Notes: generated by a model not told the origin, from the sequence alone. Shown: positions 6,927-16,933, counted from the first letter of the stretch. The stretch is 64,000 nucleotides of DNA from Lachnospiraceae bacterium AD3010 (GCA_000622025.1 JHWU01000008.1:62001-126000), one strand, 5' to 3'. Numbers and translations: made by a program.

Positions 6927-8164
6927 TCCTTAAGACTATTCCGCATTACCTTTTCAAGCTCCTGCGCGCGGTTAAACCAGCTGTGATGAAGCTTGGCGTT
7001 TTCATATCCCCTTAAGGCGATAGCCTTTATTCTTTCAGGATCCGACAGCAGAGCGGAAACCTTATCTCCAAGATTTTCAATATCCCCGATATCAAAGAAA
7101 ACCATATCATCCATATCGCTAAACTGTCTTTTTAGAGCCTCCGAGGGGTCTGACAGGCAGAGGGCACCGTTAAGGCAGGTATTGTAGACCCTGTCGTGGC
7201 CACCCTTTTTAAACCAGGGCATGATATTAAGTGAGATCCTGGAATTTGCAATGGCTTTAAGACAGCTAATGGAATCTACGTTACCCATATTTACGATATT
7301 TTCGGGGTGACGGCAGTCAAGCTCATCATAGCCTGCACCGTATACAGTGATCTTTATTCCGGCGTCCGCAATGGATGAAATAGCCTTTCCACGGAAAAAG
7401 TGGCGTACCATCAGATCAAGAAATATCATATTTTCAAGGCAGTCGCGAAGGTATGGATCGTCTGCCTCATCTCCGAATTCCGCCTTTATCTTTTTTATTG
7501 CAGTCTCTTCAAGGGTTTTATCCGGAGCAGCCTTTATTTCCTCATATAATTCCATATAGAAATCAACGACGGTTTTGTCACAGTCCTTAAGATATTTTAA
7601 GAAGTATTCAGGCCTCATATAATTACCGCAGAAGATGATATCATCCCTTCTTTTTTCAAAAGGAAGAAGATCAGAAGCGCTGCATTCCCTTATATTCATT
7701 CCCTCCTTGTAAACTCCGGATTCAAAGGGGATTAGCTGAGTCCCTCCGAGGTATATAACGGTGGATGCGTTTATTTCGGGGAAGAACCTCTCCATATAGG
7801 CGGCATGGTTTTCATCAATTGAGATCTGTACATATTTTTCGGGAATGTTTACGAATTCCTTATGATAATAATAGGGATGGTCTACAACGATATTTATTAT
7901 GGGAATGCCGGTTTTCTTAAGGTATACGGGATCCTTTCCGTTCTTTTCACAGAGCAGCGGATCGTTTATCATTCCGTTAAAATTGAAGGACAAGAACACG
8001 GTGTCGCCGGGAGTTACAAAATTATCGAGGCCCTTTTTTGAAGAAATGGGGTCTGAACAGTCATAGATAAAGATCTCGTGACCCAGCATAGAAAAACATT
8101 TGGCAAGCTCAAAGGAGAAAAACTCCTGACTCTCTACGGTATTCTTAAATAGTACGATCTTCAT
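6923..8164 (-). CDS. CgeB-like glycosyltransferase (GT4-type C-terminal domain)
   Basis: A 413-aa protein without a signal peptide. The N-terminal half has a Rossmann-like pattern (MKIVLFKNTVESQEFFSF). The C-terminal half carries the sugar-nucleotide-binding region typical of the CgeB/Glyco_trans_1_2 group: SLNIMPWFKKGGHDRVYNT, then GALCLSD and a final helix after LSDPERIKAIALRGYENA. In Firmicutes such proteins modify spore coats, flagellin or surface glycans; no neighbour settles which. No Shine-Dalgarno precedes ATG 8164, but TGGTATAAT lies 7 nt upstream, so the mRNA is probably leaderless. Confidence 0.75.
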   Translation of the reverse strand: MKIVLFKNTVESQEFFSFELAKCFSMLGHEIFIYDCSDPISSKKGLDNFVTPGDTVFLSFNFNGMINDPLLCEKNGKDPVYLKKTGIPIINIVVDHPYYYHKEFVNIPEKYVQISIDENHAAYMERFFPEINASTVIYLGGTQLIPFESGVYKEGMNIRECSASDLLPFEKRRDDIIFCGNYMRPEYFLKYLKDCDKTVVDFYMELYEEIKAAPDKTLEETAIKKIKAEFGDEADDPYLRDCLENMIFLDLMVRHFFRGKAISSIADAGIKITVYGAGYDELDCRHPENIVNMGNVDSISCLKAIANSRISLNIMPWFKKGGHDRVYNTCLNGALCLSDPSEALKRQFSDMDDMVFFDIGDIENLGDKVSALLSDPERIKAIALRGYENAKLHHSWFNRAQELEKVMRNSLKD

Positions 8165-8171
8165 AATTTTT

Positions 8172-8177
8172 ATTATA
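8172..8177 (-). promoter_or_regulatory. Extended -10 of the glycosyltransferase gene
   Basis: On the minus strand TGG-TATAAT ends 7 nt before the ATG at 8164. The consensus hexamer and the upstream TGn make it a good extended -10, but no good -35 is seen. Transcription would start at or beside the start codon. Confidence 0.65.
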
Positions 8178-8220
8178 CCAGGGAAGTCAACGGGGACGGT
8201 TCCAATAGTGTTAGTTTAGT

Positions 8221-8378
8221 GTCATTCTGAGACTACACAATGTCATTCCGAGACTACACAATGTCATTCCGGGACTACACAATGTCATTCTGAGGGCAAA
8301 GCCCGAAGAATCCTTCTCTACGGAAGAAAAGATCCTTCGCTTCGCTCAGGATGACATGGGCGCTTCGCTCAGGATGAC
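8221..8378. repeat. REP-like array: four 21-bp units plus palindrome
   Basis: GTCATTCYGRGACTACACAAT-type units start at 8221, 8242, 8263 and 8284, a period of exactly 21 bp. The last unit runs into a palindrome in which GTCATTCTGAG pairs with CTCAGGATGAC. A further CGCTTCGCTCAGGATGAC copy ends at 8378. The same core recurs at 21872, 38154 and 55448. No gene is seen in this 340-bp spacer. Confidence 0.85.
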
Positions 8379-8399
8379 CGAAAATATGTTCGATTATTC

Positions 8400-8428
8400 T
8401 TGAAAACAGCTCTGTTATGTGGTAAAAT
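8400..8428 (+). promoter_or_regulatory. Promoter of parE-parC operon
   Basis: TTGAAA (8400-8405), 17 nt, TAAAAT (8423-8428), with TGG directly before the -10 (TGn extension). It lies about 75 nt before parE. Confidence 0.75.
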
Positions 8429-8504
8429 CGCAAAATGTGGCGGAAAGGGAGTAAGAATAAAGAGTTCCTAAAATGCGCCAAAGATCCTTGATAAGGGAGA
8501 GAAA

Positions 8505-10427
8505 ATGAGTGATACGGTAAATTATGATGAGGCCTCGATACAGGTTCTGGAGGGACTGGAGCCTGTAAGGATGAGACCCGGTATGTATATCGGGAGCACC
8601 GGGAGCCGGGGTCTCAATCATCTGGTATATGAAATTGTTGACAACTCGGTAGATGAGCATCTCGCCGGAAACTGCAGCGAGATAAAGGTCACCCTGAACC
8701 GGGACGGCAGTGCTACTGTAGAGGATAACGGCCGTGGTATCCCCGTGGGGATGCATGAAAAGGGAGTCAGCGCTGAAAGGGTAGTGCTTACCACGCTCCA
8801 TGCCGGCGGAAAATTTGATGACACAGTCTATAAGACCAGCGGCGGACTTCACGGCGTTGGTTCTTCTGTGGTAAATGCGCTTTCCGAGTGGCTTGATATC
8901 ACTATCTGCAGGGAGGGGCTCATAAACCATGACAGATACGAAAGGGGAAAGCCGACCGTTGAGCTTATTAACGGGCTTTTGCCCTGTATCGGAACCACCA
9001 GGAAAACCGGTACGAAGATAAGCTTTAAGCCCGACCCGGAGATTTTTGACACGGTCCGGTTTAAGGCTGAGGAGATAAAAAGCCGCCTTCATGAGACCGC
9101 TTACCTTAATCCCGAGCTCACCATAAAATTCAGGGACGACAGAGGGGATGAATCAGAGGAAGAAACCTTTAATGAGCCTGACGGGATCAAGGGCTTTGTC
9201 CGGGATATGAATAAGTCCAGGGATGTCATAACCCCGGTAATATATTTTAACGGCGAATCCGAAAATGTGCAGATAGAATGTGCTTTCCAGTATATCAATG
9301 AGTTTCATGAAGAGGTACTTGGTTTCTGCAATAATATCTTTAATTCCGAGGGCGGTTCGCACCTTACCGGCTTCAAGTCCACCTTTACCACCGTTATGAA
9401 CAGCTATGCAAGGCAGCTTGGGATTCTTAAGGACAAGGATGCTAACTTCAACGGCACGGATATCCGTAACGGTATGACAGGTGTCATAAGCATCAAGCAC
9501 CCGGATCCGAGGTTCGAGGGTCAGACAAAGACCAAGCTTGATAATCAGGACGCTGCAAGGGCTGTGGGGAAGGTCACCGGAGATGAGATACAGCTTTATT
9601 TCGACAGAAATCTGGACGTTCTGAAGTCCATACTCGAATGTGCGGAGAAGGCTGCAAAGATAAGAAAGTCCGAGGAAAAGGCAAAGACAAATCTATTAAC
9701 AAAGCAGAAGTACTCCTTTGACAGTAACGGAAAGCTTGCAAACTGCGTAAGCCGTGACGCTTCAAAGTGCGAGATATTTATAGTCGAGGGTGATTCCGCC
9801 GGAGGCTCCGCAAAGACCGCGAGAAACAGGATGTTCCAGGCTATACTTCCGATACGTGGAAAGATACTTAATGTTGAAAAGGCTTCCATCGACAAGATAC
9901 TGGCAAATGCAGAGATAAAGACTATGATAAATGCCTTCGGCTGCGGCTTTTCCGAGGGCTACGGCCAGGACTTTGATATTTCAAAGCTCCGCTACGATAA
10001 GATAATAATCATGGCGGACGCGGATGTGGACGGTGCCCATATAGCGACACTCTTGCTTACCCTCTTTTACCGCTTTATGCCTGAGCTTATTTACGAAGGG
10101 CATGTTTATATAGCAATGCCCCCGCTATATAAGGCCCAGCCCTCAAAGGGAAAAGAAGAGTACCTTTATGATGACAGGGCTCTTGAGGAATACAGGAAGA
10201 AGCATAAGGGAAGCTTTATATTGCAGCGCTATAAGGGCCTTGGAGAAATGGATGCAGAGCAACTCTGGGAGACTACACTGGATCCCGACCGTAGGCTCCT
10301 TAAGCAGGTTAATATCGATGATGCAAGGATGGCTTCATCTGTAACCGAGCTCCTTATGGGAAATGATGTTCCGCCGAGAAAGGAGTTTATATATTCCCAC
10401 GCACTTGACGCGGAGCTGGATATCTGA
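8505..10427 (+). CDS. parE: DNA topoisomerase IV subunit B (type IIA topoisomerase ATPase subunit)
   Basis: The ATPase/TOPRIM subunit that drives strand passage together with the next gene. The GHKL ATPase domain shows EIVDNSVDEH, DNGRGIPV and GGLHGVGSSVV. The TOPRIM domain carries EGDSAGGSA near residue 428 and the metal-binding DADVDGAHI near 505. The C-terminus has the usual QRYKGLGEMD. A length of 640 aa fits both ParE and short GyrB. I favour ParE because the partner lacks the GyrA box. GGGAGAG precedes ATG 8505. It heads a long co-directional run with its own promoter. Confidence 0.88.
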   Translation: MSDTVNYDEASIQVLEGLEPVRMRPGMYIGSTGSRGLNHLVYEIVDNSVDEHLAGNCSEIKVTLNRDGSATVEDNGRGIPVGMHEKGVSAERVVLTTLHAGGKFDDTVYKTSGGLHGVGSSVVNALSEWLDITICREGLINHDRYERGKPTVELINGLLPCIGTTRKTGTKISFKPDPEIFDTVRFKAEEIKSRLHETAYLNPELTIKFRDDRGDESEEETFNEPDGIKGFVRDMNKSRDVITPVIYFNGESENVQIECAFQYINEFHEEVLGFCNNIFNSEGGSHLTGFKSTFTTVMNSYARQLGILKDKDANFNGTDIRNGMTGVISIKHPDPRFEGQTKTKLDNQDAARAVGKVTGDEIQLYFDRNLDVLKSILECAEKAAKIRKSEEKAKTNLLTKQKYSFDSNGKLANCVSRDASKCEIFIVEGDSAGGSAKTARNRMFQAILPIRGKILNVEKASIDKILANAEIKTMINAFGCGFSEGYGQDFDISKLRYDKIIIMADADVDGAHIATLLLTLFYRFMPELIYEGHVYIAMPPLYKAQPSKGKEEYLYDDRALEEYRKKHKGSFILQRYKGLGEMDAEQLWETTLDPDRRLLKQVNIDDARMASSVTELLMGNDVPPRKEFIYSHALDAELDI

Positions 10428-10493
10428 AGAAATAAGGAGCTGTTCATTAATAGCTTTACAGGAACAGATCCTAGACGCCAAAGGAAAAGATAA

Positions 10494-12746
10494 ATGTCTT
10501 CAAAGATCAAGGAACAGATAATCGGAACCGAATATTCCGAGATAATGCAGAAAAATTATATTGATTATGCCATGTCGGTCATAGTCTCAAGGGCACTCCC
10601 CGATGTACGGGACGGCCTGAAACCCGTACAGAGACGCACACTCTACGATATGAGCGAATTAAATATCCGCCATGACAGGCCCTACAGGAAATGTGCGAGG
10701 ATCGTTGGGGATACCATGGGTAAGTACCACCCCCACGGGGACAGCTCCATATACGATTCTCTCGTGGTTATGGCTCAGGACTTTAAGAAGGGTCAGGTTT
10801 TGATAGACGGGCACGGAAATTTCGGCTCTATTGAGGGAGACGGTGCCGCCGCGATGCGTTATACGGAGGCAAGGCTCCATAAGATCACAGAGGATGCCTT
10901 TTTATCCGATCTTGACAAGAATACCGTGGATTTCGTGCCGAATTTTGATGAGACTGAGCAGGAGCCCGAGGTCCTTCCGGTAAAGATCCCGAATTTCTTA
11001 ATTAACGGGTCAGAGGGTATTGCCGTTGGAATGGCTACTTCCACGCCTCCCCATAATCTCCGGGAAGTAATTGAGGCTGAAAAGGCATATCTTAAAAATG
11101 AGGATATCACCACGGAAGAGCTCTTAGGATACATCAAGGGACCTGACTTTCCCACAGGTGGTATAGTTGTTAATAAAGACGATCTGAAAGAGATCTACGA
11201 AAAGGGTGAGGGAAAGATAAAGCTCCGGGGCAGGGTCATTGTCGAAGATGTAAAGGGCGGAAAGCAGAATCTTGTTGTTACCGAGATTCCTTACACCATG
11301 ATAGGTTCCGGCATAGGGAAATTCATGTCGGATGTGGCCTCCCTGGTGGAAAGCCGGAAGACCGCTGACATAGCTGATATATCAAATCAGTCCGACAAAG
11401 AGGGAACCCGGATCGTTATTGAATTAAAAAAGGGTGCCGATCCTGAGAACATAAAGAATCTTCTGTACCAGAAAACAAGGCTTGAAGATACCTTCGGTGT
11501 AAATATGCTCTCGGTGTGCCACGGGAGACCGGAAACACTGGGATTAAAGGAGATACTTGCATCCCATGCGGGATTTTTATATGAGATAAATACCCGGAAA
11601 TATACCGAGCTCTTAAGGAAGGACAGGGAAAAGAGAGAGGTCGAGGAGGGTCTCATAAAAGCGGTTGATGTTATCGATATCATCATCGCGGCTTTAAGAG
11701 GTTCAAAGAGCAGGGCTGACGCTCTGGAATGCCTGATGACCGGAAATACGGAAAAAATAAAGTTCAGGAGAGAAGAGGATGCACTCCTTGCCCAGAACTT
11801 TGCATTTACTGAAAGACAGGCAAATGCCATACTCGATATGAGGCTTCACCGGCTGATCGGTCTGGAGATAGAAGCGCTTTTACGTGAGCATGACGAGACC
11901 CTGAAGCGTATTTCCGAGTACGAGGATCTTCTTACCCACTCCGAATCCATGAAAAAAGCTATAATAAAGGATCTTGACAGGTATGCAAAGGAATTCGGCA
12001 GAGACAGAAGGACCGAGATAGTAAATGCCGGAGCTGCCGTATTTGAAGAAAAGCCGATAGAAGAAATGGATGTGTACTTCCTTATGGACCGCTTCGGATA
12101 TGCACATACCGTGGACACAGCAACCTTTGAAAGAAATGAGGAGGCGGCAAGAGCCGAGAATAAATACTGTATACCAGTTAAGAATACCGGGCGGATAATG
12201 CTCTTTACCGCGGCCGGACAGGCTCATCTTATCAAGGTCCTGGATGTACCACACGGAAAATTCAGGGATAAGGGAAAGCCGATCGACAATATCAGTAATT
12301 TCGACAGTGCGAAAGAGGAGATAGTATTTATAGAGGATCTGGAAAAGATAATACGTTTGAAGCTTCTCTTTCTTACAAGGATGGCCTTTGGGAAGATGGT
12401 GGACGGAAGCGAATTTGATGTGTTAAAGAGAAGTGTTGCAGCAACAAATCTTTCGGAGGGTGACGGGATAATACTTATCTCACCGGTTACGGATGAAACC
12501 AGACAGATACTTCTTCAGAGTAAAAAGGGCTTCTTCTTACGCTTTGCCCTGGAAGAGATACCCGAAAAGAAGAAGGGTGCCGTCGGAGTACGGACCATGA
12601 AGCTCTCGGAGGGAGATTCCCTTGAAAACGCATATCTTATGAACTATGCGGACGAGCGTACTATTGAATATAAGGGTATAGACCTGCCCCTGACCTATGT
12701 GAAGAATACCCACAGGGATACGAAGGGTACAAGGATAAGAGTATGA
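10494..12746 (+). CDS. parC: DNA topoisomerase IV subunit A (breakage-reunion subunit)
   Basis: Cuts and rejoins DNA through Tyr123 in AAMRYTEARL. The quinolone-pocket stretch HPHGDSSIYDSL (residues 79-90) keeps a Ser and an Asp at the classical resistance positions, so it looks quinolone-sensitive. The C-terminal beta-pinwheel has no QRRGGKG-like GyrA box, so I assign topoisomerase IV rather than gyrase. The reading frame is 750 aa, normal for ParC. It lies 66 nt after parE with AAAGGA before ATG 10494. Its last four bases overlap the start of rsmD (ATGA), implying coupled translation. Confidence 0.88.
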   Translation: MSSKIKEQIIGTEYSEIMQKNYIDYAMSVIVSRALPDVRDGLKPVQRRTLYDMSELNIRHDRPYRKCARIVGDTMGKYHPHGDSSIYDSLVVMAQDFKKGQVLIDGHGNFGSIEGDGAAAMRYTEARLHKITEDAFLSDLDKNTVDFVPNFDETEQEPEVLPVKIPNFLINGSEGIAVGMATSTPPHNLREVIEAEKAYLKNEDITTEELLGYIKGPDFPTGGIVVNKDDLKEIYEKGEGKIKLRGRVIVEDVKGGKQNLVVTEIPYTMIGSGIGKFMSDVASLVESRKTADIADISNQSDKEGTRIVIELKKGADPENIKNLLYQKTRLEDTFGVNMLSVCHGRPETLGLKEILASHAGFLYEINTRKYTELLRKDREKREVEEGLIKAVDVIDIIIAALRGSKSRADALECLMTGNTEKIKFRREEDALLAQNFAFTERQANAILDMRLHRLIGLEIEALLREHDETLKRISEYEDLLTHSESMKKAIIKDLDRYAKEFGRDRRTEIVNAGAAVFEEKPIEEMDVYFLMDRFGYAHTVDTATFERNEEAARAENKYCIPVKNTGRIMLFTAAGQAHLIKVLDVPHGKFRDKGKPIDNISNFDSAKEEIVFIEDLEKIIRLKLLFLTRMAFGKMVDGSEFDVLKRSVAATNLSEGDGIILISPVTDETRQILLQSKKGFFLRFALEEIPEKKKGAVGVRTMKLSEGDSLENAYLMNYADERTIEYKGIDLPLTYVKNTHRDTKGTRIRV

Positions 12747-13294
12747 GAGTCATAGCAGGAAGCGCAAGGAGACTGCCGCTTAAGACCCTGGAGGGGCTTG
12801 ATACCAGACCCACGCAGGACATAATAAAGGAAACACTTTTCAATGTGATCCAGATGCGGGTGCCGGGAAGCAGATTTTTAGACCTCTTTTCAGGGAGCGG
12901 TGCCATAGGGATAGAGGCTCTGTCCCGTGGAGCCAGCGAAGCCTATTTTGTTGAGCAGAACAGAAAGGCAGCAAATATCATCCGTGAGAATCTGGAATTT
13001 ACCCATCTTTCCGAGAGAGGGCAGATTTTTTCGACGGATGTGATGATCGCACTTAACCGCTTTGAAGATAGAGGAATTTTTGATATAATCCATATGGATC
13101 CCCCATATGAAAGCGCTTTAGAGAAAAACGTGCTTGAGTACCTCAGCACATCCCGTCTTGTCGGTAAGGATACGCTTATCATTGTCGAAGCCTCAAAAAA
13201 GACCGACCTTTCCTATACGGAGGATCTGGGATATATTATTGAGAAGGACAAGCAGTATAAGCATAACCGTCATCTGTTTCTTAAAAGAGGTTGA
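12743..13294 (+). CDS. rsmD: 16S rRNA (guanine966-N2)-methyltransferase
   Basis: An S-adenosylmethionine-dependent enzyme that methylates G966 of 16S rRNA. Seen: the family N-terminus [27 protein letters not shown], the SAM-binding [18 protein letters not shown] and the catalytic DPPY near residue 118. The length of 183 aa is typical. It starts inside the parC stop codon and ends just before coaD; rsmD-coaD adjacency is widespread in bacteria. Confidence 0.95.
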   Translation: MRVIAGSARRLPLKTLEGLDTRPTQDIIKETLFNVIQMRVPGSRFLDLFSGSGAIGIEALSRGASEAYFVEQNRKAANIIRENLEFTHLSERGQIFSTDVMIALNRFEDRGIFDIIHMDPPYESALEKNVLEYLSTSRLVGKDTLIIVEASKKTDLSYTEDLGYIIEKDKQYKHNRHLFLKRG

Positions 13295-13302
13295 TTAGCT
13301 TT

Positions 13303-13812
13303 ATGAGTAATGCGGTTTATCCGGGTTCCTTTGATCCGGTAACAAAGGGACATCTGGATATCATAAGAAGAGCAGCAAAAATGTTTGACCGGCTTACAGT
13401 CAGTGTTCTGAACAATTCGGATAAGAGTCCGTTGTTTTCCGCTGATGAACGTGTTAACATGTTACGCGTGATCTGCCGGGACATACCAAATGTGGAGATA
13501 GATTCTTTTTCCGGTCTCACGGCGGATTATGCGAAACAAACCGGCACCGATGTTATAATAAGGGGCTTAAGGGCTGTGACTGACTTTGAGTATGAACTTC
13601 AGATGGCCCAGACAAACAGAAAGATACTTCCGAGCCTTGATACGGTCTTTTTGACCACAAGCCTCGAATATGCTTATCTGTCCTCATCCATAGTGCGTGA
13701 GGTGGCTTCCTACGGCGGGGATATAAGCGAATTTGTAACCCCTGAGGTGGCGGAAGCGGTATATAAAAAACTTGAAGACTGTCAGCTAGTAAACAGTAAG
13801 AGGAAATACTAA
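13303..13812 (+). CDS. coaD: Pantetheine-phosphate adenylyltransferase
   Basis: Transfers AMP from ATP to 4'-phosphopantetheine, the penultimate step of coenzyme A synthesis. The nucleotidyltransferase motif [10 protein letters not shown] is at residues 8-17, and the second signature SSSIVRE follows near 127. The protein is 169 aa, as expected. ATG 13303 is preferred, with AGAGG 12 nt upstream; a TTG at 13291 in frame would overlap the rsmD stop. coaE, the final step, lies at 51605. Confidence 0.95.
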   Translation: MSNAVYPGSFDPVTKGHLDIIRRAAKMFDRLTVSVLNNSDKSPLFSADERVNMLRVICRDIPNVEIDSFSGLTADYAKQTGTDVIIRGLRAVTDFEYELQMAQTNRKILPSLDTVFLTTSLEYAYLSSSIVREVASYGGDISEFVTPEVAEAVYKKLEDCQLVNSKRKY

Positions 13813-14657
13813 TGGTTAGTAAGATCGAACAGATAATCGAGGAAATGGAAGAGCTTATAGACGGCTGCAAATATGCGACCTTTTCTAGCACCAAGATACT
13901 GGTGGATAAGGAAGAGATTGATGAGCTCCTTCATGAGCTGAAGACGCATACTCCTGATGAGATCATGCGCTGCCAGAAGATCATCAGCAATAAGGAGGCC
14001 ATTCTTGCGGATGCCCATGCAAAGGCTGATGAGCTGGTAAAGAAAGCACAGGATTTTTCGGACCAGATGGTGAGCCAGCATGAGATCATGCAGCAGGCTT
14101 ACGCCCAGGCCGGGGAGATAGTAAAGCAGGCGAATCTTCAGGCTCAAGAGATCATGGGTACTGCTTCCGTGCAGGCCGAAAATATCCAGTCTTCAGCCAT
14201 TCAGTATACCGATGATTCTCTGGCGAATATCCAGCAGATACTCATGGCCTCCATTCAGGAAACCCAGAGTAATAATAATAATCTCATAAATTCACTTTCT
14301 CAGATATTAAGTGTGGTTAACGCAAACCGTGCCGAGCTTCATCCTGACGAAGAGGAGCTTGCAAGGAATGCTGCCATTGCTGAAAGAGCCGAGGCTGAGA
14401 GAATGATGAATGCTGCACAGAATCCCGCTGAGGCACTGCCTTCTTACGCGGACGGTGCTCCGGCAGTGAATGCCGCAAATGCTGCAGCTGAAAATCCGGC
14501 TAATGCTGCATCTGCCGCCCAGTCACAGCCTGCTCCGGCTCCCGCTGATAAGGCTGACACGTCAGTAAGCAGTACAGAAGCGCTTCCTTCCGCAAAGACT
14601 TCCGGAAGGAAATTTAAGGGTGGTGTATCAAAAGCAATTTTAGAAGCAGAGAAATGA
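13812..14657 (+). CDS. DivIVA/SepF-like coiled-coil protein (so-called V-ATPase subunit H-like)
   Basis: A 281-aa soluble protein. Residues 1-60 have a globular acidic start ([21 protein letters not shown]). About 55-170 form a long coiled coil rich in Ala, Gln and Glu (ADAHAKADELVKKAQDF, QAYAQAGEIVKQANLQAQE). The rest is an Ala/Pro/Asn-rich low-complexity tail ending in a basic RKFKGGVSKAILEAEK. Genes like this often follow coaD in Clostridia and are named vacuolar ATPase subunit H by coiled-coil similarity only. A cell-division or envelope-scaffold role is more likely but is inference. Its start overlaps the coaD stop by one base. Confidence 0.7.
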   Translation: MVSKIEQIIEEMEELIDGCKYATFSSTKILVDKEEIDELLHELKTHTPDEIMRCQKIISNKEAILADAHAKADELVKKAQDFSDQMVSQHEIMQQAYAQAGEIVKQANLQAQEIMGTASVQAENIQSSAIQYTDDSLANIQQILMASIQETQSNNNNLINSLSQILSVVNANRAELHPDEEELARNAAIAERAEAERMMNAAQNPAEALPSYADGAPAVNAANAAAENPANAASAAQSQPAPAPADKADTSVSSTEALPSAKTSGRKFKGGVSKAILEAEK

Positions 14658-14671
14658 GGTAATAAGTTAAT

Positions 14672-16126
14672 ATGGCTGTTCTTTCAGATCTGGAACCGAA
14701 GGAAGTATTTAAGTATTTTGAAGAGATAAGTATGATACCCAGGGGTTCGCACAATACCTCCGGCATATCTTCTTATCTCTATAAATTTGCCCTGGATAAC
14801 GGCTTTAAGGCAAGACAGGATGATATGGGAAACGTGGTGATCTTTGTTCCGGCCACACCCGGATATGAAGAAAAGAAAGCCGTTATCCTTCAGGGACATA
14901 TGGATATGGTCTGTGAAAAGGCTTCCGACTCAAAGCACGACTTCACTAAGGATCCGCTGGATCTTCGTGTTATGGATGATGAGATCTTTGCCGGAGGGAC
15001 CACTCTCGGCGGAGATAACGGCATTGCCCTTGCCTATGCCATGGCTGCTGCCACCGATAAGGAGCTTAAGCATCCCGCTCTGGAGCTCATCTTCACCGTG
15101 GATGAAGAGGTGGGTATGGAAGGAGCGGTATTTCTTGACACCTCGGATCTAAAGGCCGGATATATGCTGAATCTCGATACCGAGGATGAGGGAGAAATAG
15201 TTACCAGTTCCGCAGGAGGCTTAAATGCTGTAATGTCGGTTCCCGTTAAGTATAAAAAGATGTCCGGTGAGGAGTATAAGATCGTAATAAGCGGCCTTAA
15301 GGGAGGACATTCCGGCACCGAGATCGACCGCTATCACGCAAATGCCATAATCATTATGGGCAGGCTTCTTCATTTCCTCCGTACAAAGGAGCTTGATTTT
15401 AATATAAGCGGTCTTGACGGGGGACTTATGAACAATGCTATCCCCCGGGATGCCGACTGTGATCTGCTTCTTTCTAAAGAAGATATGGACAGATTTGAAG
15501 ATCTTATCGGTGAATTCGAGAGCACTATAAAGAATGAGTACCGTGCCAATGAGAATAATATAATGATCTACTGCGATCATAAGGGTACGGTGGAAAAGGA
15601 AGTACTTCATAAAAAGCATCAGGAAAGGGTTATTTTCCTCTTAAACACCGTTCCTGACGGGGTACAGCGGATGAGTCAGGAGGAGGCCACAAAGGGACTC
15701 GTTGAGACCTCTCTTAATAACGGGATCATGCGGCTTACGGAAAAGGAGTTTTATCTGAATGCTTCCGTAAGGAGCTCCATTTCCTCCGCAAAGCAGGCAT
15801 TATCCGATAAGCTTAAGTATCTGACCGAGACTATAGGCGGACATTATGAAGCAAGCGGTGATTATCCTGCCTGGGAGTTTAATGATGATTCCTATCTCTT
15901 AAAGAAAACCGTGGAGGTATTTAAGTCTCAATACGGGTATGAACCGAAGGTCGTAGGCATACACGCAGGTATCGAATGCGGCATATTCTTTGAGAAAATG
16001 CCCGGACTTGACATCATTTCCATCGGTCCCGAAATGGATGGTGTACACACTCCCCAGGAGAAGCTCTATATCGGATCGGTAAAGAGGACCTGGGAGCTCA
16101 TAAAGGGTATTCTGGAAGATCTTTAA
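14672..16126 (+). CDS. pepD: Aminoacyl-histidine dipeptidase, M20 family
   Basis: A zinc dipeptidase (beta-alanyl- and aminoacyl-histidine dipeptidase) of the cytosol. Seen: GHMDMVCEK with the first zinc His/Asp near residue 75, TLGGDNGIALAYAMA with the bridging Asp near 115, and VDEEVGMEGA with the catalytic Glu pair near 145. The lid domain carries GGHSGTEID, and IHAGIECG is near the end. The length of 484 aa is normal. AGGT precedes ATG 14672. The stop overlaps the next start (TAATG). Confidence 0.93.
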   Translation: MAVLSDLEPKEVFKYFEEISMIPRGSHNTSGISSYLYKFALDNGFKARQDDMGNVVIFVPATPGYEEKKAVILQGHMDMVCEKASDSKHDFTKDPLDLRVMDDEIFAGGTTLGGDNGIALAYAMAAATDKELKHPALELIFTVDEEVGMEGAVFLDTSDLKAGYMLNLDTEDEGEIVTSSAGGLNAVMSVPVKYKKMSGEEYKIVISGLKGGHSGTEIDRYHANAIIIMGRLLHFLRTKELDFNISGLDGGLMNNAIPRDADCDLLLSKEDMDRFEDLIGEFESTIKNEYRANENNIMIYCDHKGTVEKEVLHKKHQERVIFLLNTVPDGVQRMSQEEATKGLVETSLNNGIMRLTEKEFYLNASVRSSISSAKQALSDKLKYLTETIGGHYEASGDYPAWEFNDDSYLLKKTVEVFKSQYGYEPKVVGIHAGIECGIFFEKMPGLDIISIGPEMDGVHTPQEKLYIGSVKRTWELIKGILEDL

Positions 16127-16782
16127 TGGGAATAAAACTTGAAAATATAGATGCGGCACTCTTTGATATGGACGGTACCCTGGTGGATTCCATGTGGATG
16201 TGGGCTAAGATCGACAGGGAGATAATGGAAAAAAGGGGCATTCCTTTTGACAGGCGTTTCCAGATTGAGATCGAGGGAATGTCCTATAATCAGACAGTTG
16301 CCTATATGAAGGAAAGATTTGGTCTTATAGAAAGTATCGATGAAATAAAGGCTGAGATCAATGATCTCGCCATGGAAAAATATGAATTTGAGGTAACATA
16401 TAAACCCGGAGCCCTGGATTTCCTTAAGGAATGCAGGAAGGAAGGGATAAAATGCGGTATGTCCACCAGTAACAGCGAGGAGCTTTTATCCGCCTGTGAG
16501 AGGAACCTGCATTTTATGGAGTATTTCCAATCTGTCCGGACTACGAACGAAGTAGAGAACAGTAAGCCCTTTCCGGATTGCTATCTCTTAAATGCAGAGG
16601 ATCTGAAGGTGGAGCCCTCACGCTGCGTTGTATTTGAGGATATCATACCCGGAATACAGGCCGGACTTGCTGCAGGCATGCGTGTTATCGCTGTTAAGGA
16701 CGATTATTCGATCCCTGTGGAGGATGAGAAAAGCAGGCTTTCCGATGGTTTTATTTCTGATTTCAGGGAGCTTATCATCTGA
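16126..16782 (+). CDS. HAD-superfamily hydrolase, beta-phosphoglucomutase-like
   Basis: The catalytic motif DMDGTLVDSM at residues 14-23 holds the nucleophile and acid-base Asp. A helical cap follows, then motif II near STSNSE, motif III Lys in NSKPFPDCY and motif IV in VFEDIIPGIQAG. This is a subclass IA phosphatase or phosphomutase of 218 aa. The substrate cannot be predicted. It is translationally coupled to pepD (TAATG) and ends the run that began at parE. Confidence 0.88.
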   Translation: MGIKLENIDAALFDMDGTLVDSMWMWAKIDREIMEKRGIPFDRRFQIEIEGMSYNQTVAYMKERFGLIESIDEIKAEINDLAMEKYEFEVTYKPGALDFLKECRKEGIKCGMSTSNSEELLSACERNLHFMEYFQSVRTTNEVENSKPFPDCYLLNAEDLKVEPSRCVVFEDIIPGIQAGLAAGMRVIAVKDDYSIPVEDEKSRLSDGFISDFRELII

Positions 16783-16901
16783 ACGGTTTCCCTTTAAGCC
16801 TGGTCATATGTACAGAATCAATAGTTATTTTCAGTTTCGTTTCATTTAATTCGCCTTTTTTCCCTGTTAATATCTTCTTCCCATCTCCTTATTATCTGTG
16901 C

Positions 16902-16907
16902 TATAAT
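16902..16907 (+). promoter_or_regulatory. Extended -10 of the VanW gene
   Basis: TG-C-TATAAT is a consensus hexamer with the TGn extension, 62 nt before the start codon. No good -35 is found, as is usual for extended -10 promoters. Confidence 0.6.
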
Positions 16908-16933
16908 TCCGCTTGAGGAGTTTTTGATGAGTT

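Noticed and set aside
8505-12746. gyrB-gyrA assignment
   Set aside because: The A subunit has no GyrA-box motif in its C-terminal domain, so topoisomerase IV is favoured, though a divergent gyrase cannot be excluded by eye.
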